DNA of 64,000 nt from Lyngbya sp. HA4199-MV5 (lineage in GTDB: Bacteria; Cyanobacteriota; Cyanobacteriia; Leptolyngbyales; Leptolyngbyaceae): assembly GCA_019359375.1 (NCBI GenBank), contig JAHHHL010000037.1, positions 1-64,000 of the forward strand, in the 5' to 3' direction. The stretch's first letter is position 1. Each line of letters opens with the position of its first letter. Under the pieces are notes generated by a model. The model did no database searches and had not been told where the DNA came from. It saw only the letters and a list, made by a program, of their open reading frames with translations. Both the position numbers and the translations under genes were made by a program. Shown in pieces: positions 8,687 to 17,076 of this stretch.

Positions 8687-9763
8687 ATGTATCAAAATTT
8701 TTCAGAGGATGTCATGGATGACTTCTATGACACGGCAGGTGCTCCAGCCCAGACCCGTCATCACGCTTACGATGCCTATGATGATGCGCTTGATCTGTCT
8801 GATGATGAAATTGATGAAGCCGTGTATCGTGTTGTGAATGCAAGCGGAGGACGGTTTCGAGTTGATCGCAGCCGAGATCTAACCGGAAATCGTGACGCGA
8901 TACGAAGTGCAATCAGACCGGGCAGACCGGGCGTTTGGGTTGAAGGTAATAAAAATGATGCTCGTTCAGTCGCGCAGGCAGGAGGGTTTACCCGAACCAC
9001 GCGACGGGAAGTTCATGGCTCTGGGCGGCAACATATCCACGGACTTAGAGGGCAAACTCGCAGGAGTTCTCACATCTTCTACGGAGCCGTTCCTCAAGGT
9101 GAGTTTGCAGACTTCGATGCGTTTGAAGACGCAATGGTAGATGCTTTAGAGGTAGAGGACACAGACGAGTTTTTCCGTCGCTTAGCGCGAGGAATTGGTC
9201 GAGTGGCTCGTGGCATTGGTCGTGGCATTGGTCGGGTTGCTAGAGTTATCGCTCCCATTGCCAGCGCCATTCCCCTACCCTGGACGCAAGCGATCGGTCG
9301 TGTTGCCAGCATTGCCGGACGATTGAGGGCAGATGGCGCAGATGAGTTTGAAGCGATCGATGCGCTGGTGGATTTCGCCGAATCCGAAGATCTGTTGGAT
9401 GCAGCCGCTCCTGCGATCGCCACGCTGGCCGTTCACGGCACGATGCCTCAAGCGGCTCGTCTCCCACCAGCCACGCGGCAACAACTCGTTCGGGCGACAA
9501 CTCAAACGGCACAAACGATCGCCCAACGCCAAGGAACTCAAGCGGTGCGGGCATTGCCTGCCGTGGTTCAAACCGCTCAACGAGTTGCCCGCCAGCAACG
9601 AGTTCCTCCCACAGCACTGCCTCGGATCATTCAGCAGGTGGGGCAGCGTCTCAGCCGTAATCCTCAACTGATTCATCGCTTAGTGCGCTCTGCTAGCCCT
9701 GCGGTACGTCAACAGATTTGTACTGCCTGTGGTCGTCGCCATTCTCGTCCTGCCGCTCGTTAA
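8687..9763 (+). CDS. Paralogue with an inserted ~95-residue module and CxxCGR tail (D)
   Basis: 358 aa from the ATG at 8687, preceded by AGAGGAGAGG; upstream in-frame codons overlap gene C and are not used here. It opens MYQNFSEDVMDDFYD. Residues ~40-140 (from SDDEIDEAVYRVVNASGG to RSSHIFYGAV) form a basic module missing from the other copies, with several His (GSGRQHIHGLRG). From FEDAMVDALEVEDTDEFF on it is close to gene C at DNA level, including almost identical stretches around 8221-8300 and 9367-9450. The helix reads GIGRVARGIGRGIGRVARV, strongly cationic. It ends CTACGRRHSRPAAR. Unknown function; likely a tandem duplicate of gene C that gained a module. Confidence 0.8.
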   Translation: MYQNFSEDVMDDFYDTAGAPAQTRHHAYDAYDDALDLSDDEIDEAVYRVVNASGGRFRVDRSRDLTGNRDAIRSAIRPGRPGVWVEGNKNDARSVAQAGGFTRTTRREVHGSGRQHIHGLRGQTRRSSHIFYGAVPQGEFADFDAFEDAMVDALEVEDTDEFFRRLARGIGRVARGIGRGIGRVARVIAPIASAIPLPWTQAIGRVASIAGRLRADGADEFEAIDALVDFAESEDLLDAAAPAIATLAVHGTMPQAARLPPATRQQLVRATTQTAQTIAQRQGTQAVRALPAVVQTAQRVARQQRVPPTALPRIIQQVGQRLSRNPQLIHRLVRSASPAVRQQICTACGRRHSRPAAR

Positions 9764-9813
9764 GGTGCGCTGTTGATCAATTCAGCAGGGCATACGAAGA
9801 AAAGGAAATTGTC

Positions 9814-11118
9814 ATGGAAACACGTCTGTTCCTACATACCAAAATCCTGGCACTGGCAGCACGGGCACGCCGACTGGCACGGGTAGACTATGCCTCAGTG
9901 GGTATTCGTCCGCAGGATATCCCGTATGCCCCAACGCCTGAGCACTTTCGGGCAGCCAATCACCGACTGGCAAACATTGATCAAGAGGTACAGCGCGGCT
10001 TAGAACAAGTGCAGCAAACCTGGAACACAGCGTCGCACGATCGGGTTTTGCGGGATATTGCGCTGGTGGAGCGAGAAGTGGATCGATCGCGGCGTGCCTT
10101 TGGGCTTTTCTTTGAGGTTTTTGGGCAACGAGGCACCACCTTTGCCCCAGCGCTTGCGGCTCACGATGTCATTGCGGTGGATTGCTATGCCCCGATTCGA
10201 CAAGTTGCCCCGTCTCTTTTTCGCGGTCCCCTGCTGAAGCCTGTCTGCTATATGGAGCATGGCTTTTCCCCCGCCACCATGCGGCGCGGCATCCAGTTGA
10301 ATCGACTGTTGGGAGAGCAAAACCCCTTTCCCATCATTCGGATTCCGTGGGATCGAGATAACCCCTGGCAGGCAGTCTTTCTGCATGAAGTTGCGCATAA
10401 TCTTCAGGCAGATTTGGGCATCTGGCAAGAAAATCGACGGGCTGTGCTGGAGCGTGCTCTGCGGTTCACGGGCGATCCAACGGTCACTCGCACGTATGCA
10501 ACCTGGCATAAAGAAATCTTTGCGGATCTGGCAGCGATTTTGTTGGGTGGTCCGTCGGCTGCCTGGGGTATGGCGGTGTTTCTTGCCCATCCGGCTCCAC
10601 GCACAATGACGTTTCGCCCAGGAGGTGCCCATCCTACCGCCTATTTGCGGATTCTAATTCTGGCAGAAATGCTGCGGCAGATTGGGTTTGGGGCAGAGGG
10701 CGATCGCCTCCAGCGGGTTTGGCAAACACTGTATCGCCCCGATCGCGCTCATCGCATTCCCGCCACGCTCTTGCAAACTGCCGATACAATCATTCCGCAA
10801 ATTGTGGATGAAATTGCCTTTCAAACTCGGCGCAATCTCGGACAAAAAGCGCTGGTGAACATCATCCCCTTTAGCCGTAATGATGAGCGGGCAATTCAGG
10901 CGGGTGCCAGACAACTGGTGCGAGGGAGAGTACCCACCGATCTGCCACCCCGCTTTCTGGTTGGTGCCTCTAGCTATGCGCTGGCAACTGGGCAAACCTC
11001 ACCCCGACAGCTCTCCCAACGGGTAATTACCCACCTCACCCGGTTGAATACGCGCTCTGTCAGTACGTTAGCAGAGGCTCAGGCAGCCGTGGGCACGCCG
11101 ATTTCGACGGTCGCATAA
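9814..11118 (+). CDS. Putative zinc metallopeptidase of the gluzincin type
   Basis: 434 aa from the ATG at 9814 (AAAGGAAA just upstream; earlier in-frame codons overlap the previous gene). The sequence FLHEVAHNLQADLG (about 190-203) has the HExxH zinc site, and HKEIFADLAAILLGG about 40 residues later offers a third ligand (Glu) in an ExxAD context, the arrangement of gluzincins. A RPGGAHPTAYLR segment follows. No signal peptide or membrane helix is seen, so it is probably cytoplasmic unless exported by another route. It is embedded in the cluster, 50 bp after paralogue D and 36 bp before the next gene, so the acidic proteins are its likeliest substrates; that is inference. No named peptidase family is claimed. 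Confidence 0.7.
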   Translation: METRLFLHTKILALAARARRLARVDYASVGIRPQDIPYAPTPEHFRAANHRLANIDQEVQRGLEQVQQTWNTASHDRVLRDIALVEREVDRSRRAFGLFFEVFGQRGTTFAPALAAHDVIAVDCYAPIRQVAPSLFRGPLLKPVCYMEHGFSPATMRRGIQLNRLLGEQNPFPIIRIPWDRDNPWQAVFLHEVAHNLQADLGIWQENRRAVLERALRFTGDPTVTRTYATWHKEIFADLAAILLGGPSAAWGMAVFLAHPAPRTMTFRPGGAHPTAYLRILILAEMLRQIGFGAEGDRLQRVWQTLYRPDRAHRIPATLLQTADTIIPQIVDEIAFQTRRNLGQKALVNIIPFSRNDERAIQAGARQLVRGRVPTDLPPRFLVGASSYALATGQTSPRQLSQRVITHLTRLNTRSVSTLAEAQAAVGTPISTVA

Positions 11119-11154
11119 AGATTCACCTATTTTGCTCTGAAGTGAGTTAAAACG

Positions 11155-13065
11155 ATGGCAACCCCCTCTAGTAATCCGCTCAGTCGAACAATGTCACAAA
11201 CTAATGGCGCAACGCCAATCGATAACTCTGCTCCACGTAGAGCACTCGACAATCTGCTCCGGCGCGAGTTGCGAGTCAATGATCCGAATGATGCCAAGCA
11301 GATTGAAACCGCTTTGCTGGCGCGGTACAAAAACAGTCCACGGGCTCAAGGCATTGCTCGTGAAGCGGAAGGATTACCATTTCTACAGACGGTATCCACC
11401 CAGCCTATCGCAGCTCCAGCGACGACATCCAATGACCTGGATTTGGAGCAGGCTACGTCTGATATCAATCGCGATTTGGAAGAGCTAACCACTAGCACGA
11501 TTCTGAAAGACATCACACCCGAATTACAGGGGTGGTCAACGGCAATTCGATCAGCCATTGCAGATGGAACAGCCGCCGCTCGCTTCGCCATTGATCCGCG
11601 CCAGAGGGACAAGGTATTTGGCATTCGCCGCACACTAGGAGACTATGCCCGCATCGCCCGCTTAGTCGGAACGTTAACCCCGGTGGTGAATCAGAGCTAT
11701 CGCAAACTGGCGCAGAGTTTGGATGAAGCAGCATCCGTCTTTCTGGTCATCATGGGCGAAGCGATCGCCAATCTGGGCATTGGTGGTGGTCGCTTTCTGT
11801 TGCAAGTCCCCTCCAGTGAGCTTCAGGTACGCCGCGATACCGTCATCTATGCCTTACGAAACCTCACTGGTGCAACTCAAGAGGCATACAGCCCCAATGA
11901 GTGGCCCCGTGGTTTAGATGCATATCGTCGCCTGTTTAACTTCCTGGATACGCAAGGTCAGGGAGAATTGCGTTCTTTACTGGTCGAGAATGAGTTGGCA
12001 CGCATCATGGATACCCTCATTCACCGAGCAGCGCATGGCAGTGCAGATGGCTTGCGGGCATTGGGAGCTACCGCCCAACTCGATCTGGAACGCTTTCGTC
12101 GTTTGGTCATTCTGGGAAGCCGCTTGGATGTGACCAGTGGAACGGTGATTGCCCAGGAGAATAGTATCGATGCACGGATTAGCTCTCCGCCTCTGGCGGC
12201 CTTTTTAGATGCACTCCAGCTATTCATTGATGCCTTTGGTACAAGCGAAACGGGCACTTCCGGCGGCTATCGTCTACTGCGAATTGCCCGTCCTCCGATT
12301 CTGTTCTACGGGTTGTATGGTTCCTCCGGGCTGGATGATGCAGAACAACGATTACAACAAATTGTGCTCCATCGCACCATCCTGGCTGATCAGCTAGACA
12401 ACTTTATCTACACTCAGTCGGGTTCGCCTGTTGAAGTCGCAAAAATTCAAATTCTGCTGGATAAACTGCTTTATGATGTCGATCGATCGATCGACCTCTA
12501 CTCTGTTGGCACCGATGTCTCTGGTTTTGGGGAAACAGAGCAACGGGCAGGTGCCTACCACTATATGATTCGTGCCTTCCTGGAAAGGCCCACCTTCCGA
12601 GAATTTATTTCTGTCACCAGTGGTTCCCGAATCCTCCCGACCTCTCTGGGGAATACCTTAATCAAGCTACGGGATCAACTGGTGCCCGATATTACCTTTA
12701 CGGGAAGACCTGAGAGCTTCAACGAAGGATTTGAGCTGAGGAACACGGGTTTGAATAGGGACTTTGAAGGCAGCTTCAGAACCGTCGCTTCCCAAGAGTT
12801 GCTTATTCAATGGGATACGGAAAAACGCTGGAAGAATCTGGTCAGGTCGTTGGCTCCCAATGCAATTCCTTACGACAGTACTACGAATAGTATCTTTGGA
12901 ACGGTGACGACTTTAATCAGCTCGGCAATTCAACTCCTGACTGGCAGCGATGAGCCACTAACTGATGAACCGTTCCGGAGCAGCGATCTAATCTCGTTAC
13001 CACCTCAATATGAAACCGCTCTGTTTGATATTGCAAACAGGCTCAATGGAAATCAAGATGATTAA
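11155..13065 (+). CDS. Large cluster protein of unknown family (F)
   Basis: 636 aa, not recognised. The first ~130 residues are polar with a Ser/Thr/Pro-rich start. The remainder looks alpha-helical and soluble, with regularly spaced Leu/Arg (LGDYARIARLVGTLTPVVNQSYRKL; GDYARIARLVG is one example at about 163-173). One moderately hydrophobic Gly-rich stretch (MGEAIANLGIGGGRFLL, about 199-215) is not a clear membrane helix. No Walker, HExxH or Cys motifs are seen. It follows the metallopeptidase by 36 bp. Start at ATG 11155. Confidence 0.72.
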   Translation: MATPSSNPLSRTMSQTNGATPIDNSAPRRALDNLLRRELRVNDPNDAKQIETALLARYKNSPRAQGIAREAEGLPFLQTVSTQPIAAPATTSNDLDLEQATSDINRDLEELTTSTILKDITPELQGWSTAIRSAIADGTAAARFAIDPRQRDKVFGIRRTLGDYARIARLVGTLTPVVNQSYRKLAQSLDEAASVFLVIMGEAIANLGIGGGRFLLQVPSSELQVRRDTVIYALRNLTGATQEAYSPNEWPRGLDAYRRLFNFLDTQGQGELRSLLVENELARIMDTLIHRAAHGSADGLRALGATAQLDLERFRRLVILGSRLDVTSGTVIAQENSIDARISSPPLAAFLDALQLFIDAFGTSETGTSGGYRLLRIARPPILFYGLYGSSGLDDAEQRLQQIVLHRTILADQLDNFIYTQSGSPVEVAKIQILLDKLLYDVDRSIDLYSVGTDVSGFGETEQRAGAYHYMIRAFLERPTFREFISVTSGSRILPTSLGNTLIKLRDQLVPDITFTGRPESFNEGFELRNTGLNRDFEGSFRTVASQELLIQWDTEKRWKNLVRSLAPNAIPYDSTTNSIFGTVTTLISSAIQLLTGSDEPLTDEPFRSSDLISLPPQYETALFDIANRLNGNQDD

Positions 13066-13149
13066 CAACTGATTACCTGATGTCTCATCAGGAAAAGGGT
13101 GAGGAGCCAACATTCCTTCTCTACTCGTGCCTCAGTTTGGGTAAACGAC

Positions 13150-13320
13150 ATGACTCGTGAATTGAATATGCCTCATCATCCTCCCCAGTTTGAAGCAAGT
13201 TTAGACCAGATTGTCCGAGGTCTTACCCATCGCAAAACAAGTCAGTCAACTCCCCAGCAACAAAAAGGCGCTTTACCTCCCACACCCTCTCCTACCAGGT
13301 TGAATCAGTCACCAACCTAA
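13150..13320 (+). CDS. Small Pro/Gln-rich cluster ORF (G)
   Basis: 56 aa if started at ATG 13150 (MTRELNMPHHPPQFEASL); a GTG at 13099 would add 17 residues and has a purine-rich AGGAAAAGG close before it. The N-terminal part could form one helix (FEASLDQIVRGLTHR); the rest is Gln/Pro/Thr-rich and probably disordered. It sits in line between two longer cluster genes (42 bp before the next). It may be a real small protein or a chance ORF. Confidence 0.4.
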   Translation: MTRELNMPHHPPQFEASLDQIVRGLTHRKTSQSTPQQQKGALPPTPSPTRLNQSPT

Positions 13321-13362
13321 CCTCTTTCCAATTTTCTCTCCTCTGACTCAAGGATCATTGCC

Positions 13363-14454
13363 ATGAGCTACAACACCACTGAGACGATTCAACGCCTGTG
13401 GAATCAGTTTCTCCGAGATCAACTGACAGCAATGCCACCAGAAGAGCGGCGGCAGTACGAACAACAATTTGAAGACCGCTTTGGCGAATTGCTAAAAAAT
13501 GCTGCTGATGGTACGGGTAGCCAGGATGGTTTTCTGGATCTGGTTGGGTTTGGTGGCAAAGGTGCCGTCCCCTTTGAGAACATTTCCTATCCTTACATTC
13601 AGCCTGATTTTGATGATTCCGTTGTGCCCAGCCAGCTCCATGCGGCGGCGGAGTTGTACTACATCTATCAGCACGATCGGATGAAGGTTTTCCAGGTGGT
13701 GCAAGTGTTACAGCGCCTCTTCCGCGAAGGCAGGATGCGGATTCAACGTGGGCCTGGTGCGCGGGCACTCTACCTACTGGATAAGTGGAAGCCATTGCGC
13801 TACACTCAGCGCGATCGCATGATTGCCTACCGTCGTGCCTTCAACTATGGCAGAACACAGGCACCCACTGGAGCCATTACAAACGTCAACTTCCATCGTC
13901 AGTTTGTGGGCTTCATGGTGGCAGTGTCGCAGTACTTCCGTGATTTGTTGATTGGCGAAGTCATTCGCGGTGGCCCATTAATTGAACAGCGTCCGTTTGG
14001 CAGCATTGGCACAGTGCAACGCCTTGGGTTGGATCTGCGCTATGCCCTCGATCGCTCCACCTATGGCAACATCCTGGCGCTCACAGTGGAAACAGGACAC
14101 TACCTCAATGAAGTTCTCAAACTTTTAGACACGCCTGACATCAAGAAATCCTTTGACGCGAATACCAAGTGGGATGTCATTGAAATGGTTTCCAATCGCT
14201 ATCTCGGCGGCATTGGAGAACCCTCTCAACGAGCAAAAATGGCAGAGAGCGGACGACGCATTCTACAGTTCATTGCCGACAACGACTTCAAGACAGCACT
14301 CGACCCCATTCTCTTCCAATCTGAACTGCGACCGATGGGATCTCACGCTGAAGCCTGGGTTGCTGCCTATCGCATGACTCCGGAGGGACGCGGCTTCTCA
14401 GGAGTCACCCCAGCCTTAAGAAGCGTCCTCGGCGCACAATCGGCAGCCGTTTAA
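13363..14454 (+). CDS. Cluster protein of unknown family (H)
   Basis: 363 aa, not recognised. It begins MSYNTTETIQRLWNQFLRDQ and has a charged helical N-terminus (residues ~1-45). The middle carries a basic patch (EGRMRIQRGPGARAL, YTQRDRMIAYRRAFNYGR, ~125-165). The rest looks helical and soluble with no membrane segments. No catalytic signature could be assigned. Its place between the small ORF and gene I (36 bp gap), on the same strand, supports membership of the cluster transcript. Confidence 0.72.
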   Translation: MSYNTTETIQRLWNQFLRDQLTAMPPEERRQYEQQFEDRFGELLKNAADGTGSQDGFLDLVGFGGKGAVPFENISYPYIQPDFDDSVVPSQLHAAAELYYIYQHDRMKVFQVVQVLQRLFREGRMRIQRGPGARALYLLDKWKPLRYTQRDRMIAYRRAFNYGRTQAPTGAITNVNFHRQFVGFMVAVSQYFRDLLIGEVIRGGPLIEQRPFGSIGTVQRLGLDLRYALDRSTYGNILALTVETGHYLNEVLKLLDTPDIKKSFDANTKWDVIEMVSNRYLGGIGEPSQRAKMAESGRRILQFIADNDFKTALDPILFQSELRPMGSHAEAWVAAYRMTPEGRGFSGVTPALRSVLGAQSAAV

Positions 14455-14490
14455 TGTGTGGTTTGATTCATCCATTTGAGGATTGTAATC

Positions 14491-15348
14491 ATGACAGCAG
14501 CGTTAGTATCCGATTTTTCCATTACCCTCAATCAACGTCGCTGGGCATGTGTGCTTGATCCAACATTAGCACTGTCCAACTATGGATTGCCTTTAGTGAA
14601 GCAATTAGGTGAGTTAATGGAACTCTGGATTGTGCGCGAACTTTGGCACATCCTGGACAACCCTCAGTTTTACTTTCATCAACCCAGCTTAATTTCGAGT
14701 GCGCAAATGCCCATTCCCCTGCCGTCGTGTGGCAACAGTTCCCAGCAAGTTGTGCAAACCCTGAAAGAATGGGAGCGTCTTCGGACTAGCACCGATCGCA
14801 ACGCCTGGAGGATTCATTTTTTAGCCGATGTGATTGGGGAATCTTGTGTTCCGGCTGGCATTGATGCCGACATTATTTGGCGGTGGGAATCGCTGGCGCA
14901 AAGTTTAGACACTCACTTAGATCAGCACGTTTCTAAACCAGATATTCTGACCCTTGCCTTTCGTGATCTAGCAGCACTGGCAGCCGCGAGACCCGCTTTT
15001 ATCTTGACTCACTGTGTCAATGAAGAAGTTCCCGCACTTTGCCAAACACTCCAACAATGGGGTATTGCCTGCCAACCGATCGCACCAACCAATGCGATCG
15101 CCGACATCGAGCGAGAACAATTTCGTAACTTGCTGGTGCATGCGGGTCTCTCCAAGTTTCTCTGGGCAGGCTTGAATTTGGCAGTTTTACATTTAGTCGT
15201 TCCTGCTGCTGCCACACTCAGCACAACCTATGCTCAGGATTGGTCGGATGAGTATGCCTTCTCAGAAATGGATGAATCGACAGACGATCGAGCAATGCCA
15301 GCGAATCTCTGGCAGGGCGCTCAAGGATTCTGGTATTCCATCACTTAA
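14491..15348 (+). CDS. Cluster protein of unknown family, coupled to the DUF4438 gene (I)
   Basis: 285 aa from ATG 14491, chosen over an upstream TTG because GAGGA lies 8 nt before it. It opens with short beta-like segments (WACVLDPTLALSNYG) and contains FILTHCVNEEVPALCQTL near residue 170-187, with two close Cys. The C-terminal ~40 residues are acidic (WSDEYAFSEMDESTDDR). No family recognised; a PIN-like fold was considered, but the acidic residues do not line up convincingly. Only 2 bp separate its stop from the next ATG, so translation of the two is probably coupled. Confidence 0.7.
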   Translation: MTAALVSDFSITLNQRRWACVLDPTLALSNYGLPLVKQLGELMELWIVRELWHILDNPQFYFHQPSLISSAQMPIPLPSCGNSSQQVVQTLKEWERLRTSTDRNAWRIHFLADVIGESCVPAGIDADIIWRWESLAQSLDTHLDQHVSKPDILTLAFRDLAALAAARPAFILTHCVNEEVPALCQTLQQWGIACQPIAPTNAIADIEREQFRNLLVHAGLSKFLWAGLNLAVLHLVVPAAATLSTTYAQDWSDEYAFSEMDESTDDRAMPANLWQGAQGFWYSIT

Positions 15349-15350
15349 TT

Positions 15351-16376
15351 ATGCATAACCAACCCACTAATCACCGCAATGCGCTTCAAATTAACCAACC
15401 AGACCTGGTGATGGTGGCGGTCATGGGTCAGGTTGCCCATCCAGTGGCAGCCGGAAACCCGTACCGGATTGGGCATGATGGGGTACCACGAGTGTTGCCT
15501 GCGACAGGTGGCATTGTCTTAAATCAGCGGGTGGGCGATCGCTGCGTTGGTTTAATGGGTGATCACATTGAACCAGGTGTCGCGCTCCACAATAACAACC
15601 GGGAAGTTATTGGAGCACGTAACGGACCAAATCTGGCATTGGTAACCTATGCGTGTGTTGGCAACATTGCTAGAGTGATCAGTGGTCCTTGTAACGGTAA
15701 GCGGGGGCTCGTCACTGGCAAACATGGAGGGGTTGATCATGTGTTAGTAGACTTTACACCTGCCGTATTACAGCGACTTCAAATTGGCGATCGCGTTCAA
15801 ATTAATAGTTATGGTTTAGGGCTACAGATTTTAAATTATCCAGAGATTAGTGTTACAAATTGTTCTCCATCACTGCTGCAACGATGGGGTATACGCGAAA
15901 ATAATCGTAGGTTGCAAGTTCCCGTGGTCCATCGTATTCCCGCCAAAATTATGGGTTCCGGATTGGGAAAGAATTCTGTTTGGCGAGGAGATTATGATAT
16001 TCAATTATTCGACCCTTATATTCGCGATCGGTATCGATTAGAAACACTACGTTTTGGCGATTTTGTTGCCATTTATGATGGTGACACACGCTTTGGTCCT
16101 TCTTATCGGCAGAACCGAATTACTATTGGCATTGTTGTACATGGAGACAGTACTGTCAGTGGTCATGGTCCGGGTGTAACGGTTCTTTTGACAGGTCCTG
16201 CAAATCGCTTACAGCCAATGGTCAACGCGCGCGCAAATCTTGCTGCCTTCTTCAATTTGCGCGCTCTGCCCCCCGTCAGGGCGCACCAACCAATCACGGC
16301 AAGTTCTAATCTCAATCTCACGTTGAACGTCGAACCTGCTCAAGCTCAAACGAAGTTCTCCCATCTCAGATATTGA
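15351..16376 (+). CDS. DUF4438 family protein
   Basis: 341 aa. The sequence fits what I remember of DUF4438: a start like VMVAVMGQVAHPV, then PRVLPATGGI, GDHIEPGVAL, a long VVTGKHGG-type stretch (here LVTGKHGGVDHVLVDF), MGSGLGKNS, RGDYDIQLFD, LRFGDFVAIYDGD and VVHGDSTVSGHGPGV. The family is a beta-rich, globular domain with no assigned reaction. The repeated Gly-His-Asp motifs (GDHIEPG, VVHGDS) look like an active or metal site, which is inference. The protein is soluble with no signal peptide. It starts 2 bp after gene I and is followed 47 bp later by the LuxR-type regulator. The C-terminal ~55 residues look disordered. Confidence 0.8.
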   Translation: MHNQPTNHRNALQINQPDLVMVAVMGQVAHPVAAGNPYRIGHDGVPRVLPATGGIVLNQRVGDRCVGLMGDHIEPGVALHNNNREVIGARNGPNLALVTYACVGNIARVISGPCNGKRGLVTGKHGGVDHVLVDFTPAVLQRLQIGDRVQINSYGLGLQILNYPEISVTNCSPSLLQRWGIRENNRRLQVPVVHRIPAKIMGSGLGKNSVWRGDYDIQLFDPYIRDRYRLETLRFGDFVAIYDGDTRFGPSYRQNRITIGIVVHGDSTVSGHGPGVTVLLTGPANRLQPMVNARANLAAFFNLRALPPVRAHQPITASSNLNLTLNVEPAQAQTKFSHLRY

Positions 16377-16423
16377 TTGTTCCCTGTCGTAGTTTTAACT
16401 TCCTTTTGCCCCCATGGAGGTTT

Positions 16424-16915
16424 ATGAGAGAGAACGCTTCACTCCGTTCGTCTTGCCCCTTAGCAGTTGATACATCCATCTTATCTGCTATCCTGAGTAA
16501 GTTTCAAATTGACCATTATCAGTTTTTAGTCATTAGTTTAGAAACCAATTCAAGCGCTCAATCTTCCTCAGAACAATCAACTCATTTATCTAAAAACTAT
16601 ATTGAGGTTGATCGATTTAAGGTGAAAGGACAACTTTGCGCGATCGTAAAGGTTGAGCCATCCTCTGATTCTGCTGGGGACACGTTAGCCAGGTTATTGA
16701 CAGAGCGAGAACTCCAAATTGCAACATTAGTTGCTTCAGGACAACCGAACAAGCAAATTGCGAAACAGCTTCACATTAGCGAATGGACGGTCTCAACCCA
16801 TCTACGTCGTATATTTATGAAGCTTGGTGTAGACAGCCGCGCAGCGATGGTTTATCGTTGCGCCTCGCTCATTCAACAATTGAAGGGGCAATTGGAAACG
16901 ATTCAGCAACTATAG
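16424..16915 (+). CDS. LuxR-type HTH transcriptional regulator
   Basis: 163 aa from ATG 16424, with GGAGG just 3 nt upstream; a TTG at 16373 overlaps the preceding stop. The C-terminal half is a GerE/LuxR helix-turn-helix (LLTERELQIATLVASG, NKQIAKQLHISEWTVSTHLR, KLGVDSRAAMV). The N-terminal ~90 residues (about DTSILSAIL to GQLCAIVKVE) form a small domain that is not a receiver: the phosphorylation pocket is absent. As the last gene of the cluster it is the likeliest dedicated regulator, possibly autoregulatory; the ligand is unknown. Confidence 0.85.
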   Translation: MRENASLRSSCPLAVDTSILSAILSKFQIDHYQFLVISLETNSSAQSSSEQSTHLSKNYIEVDRFKVKGQLCAIVKVEPSSDSAGDTLARLLTERELQIATLVASGQPNKQIAKQLHISEWTVSTHLRRIFMKLGVDSRAAMVYRCASLIQQLKGQLETIQQL

Positions 16916-16944
16916 CGATGTCCCTTAAATCAATCCATCGGCAA

Positions 16945-17076
16945 GCTAGGGGCTGTCATCAATTACTCTACACATTGCTTGCAGTAAGGGTTCCAGCCCC
17001 TAGCCTGGTGTGTTGGGACGGGTGTGACACTGCTGATATTGCAAGGTTTCGGATCTAATTGATGACACGCCCTAGC
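16945..17076. mobile_element. MITE-like element with ~21-bp terminal inverted repeats
   Basis: The ends 16945-16965 and 17056-17076 are inverted copies matching at 19 of 21 positions (core TGTCATCAATTA). The 132-bp unit is too short for a transposase. CTAG flanks both ends and GCAAGC occurs on both outer sides, either of which could be the target duplication. The GGGC-TGTCATCAA type of end resembles IS5-like elements (recalled, not searched). The right end overlaps the 3' end of moaE. Confidence 0.75.

Noticed and set aside
14491-15348. PIN-domain toxin identity for gene I
   Set aside because: An early Asp is present but the other acidic residues of a PIN active site do not line up.
16921-17071. 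Transposase gene in the element next to moaE
   Set aside because: Only ~90 bp lie between the inverted repeats, too short for any transposase.
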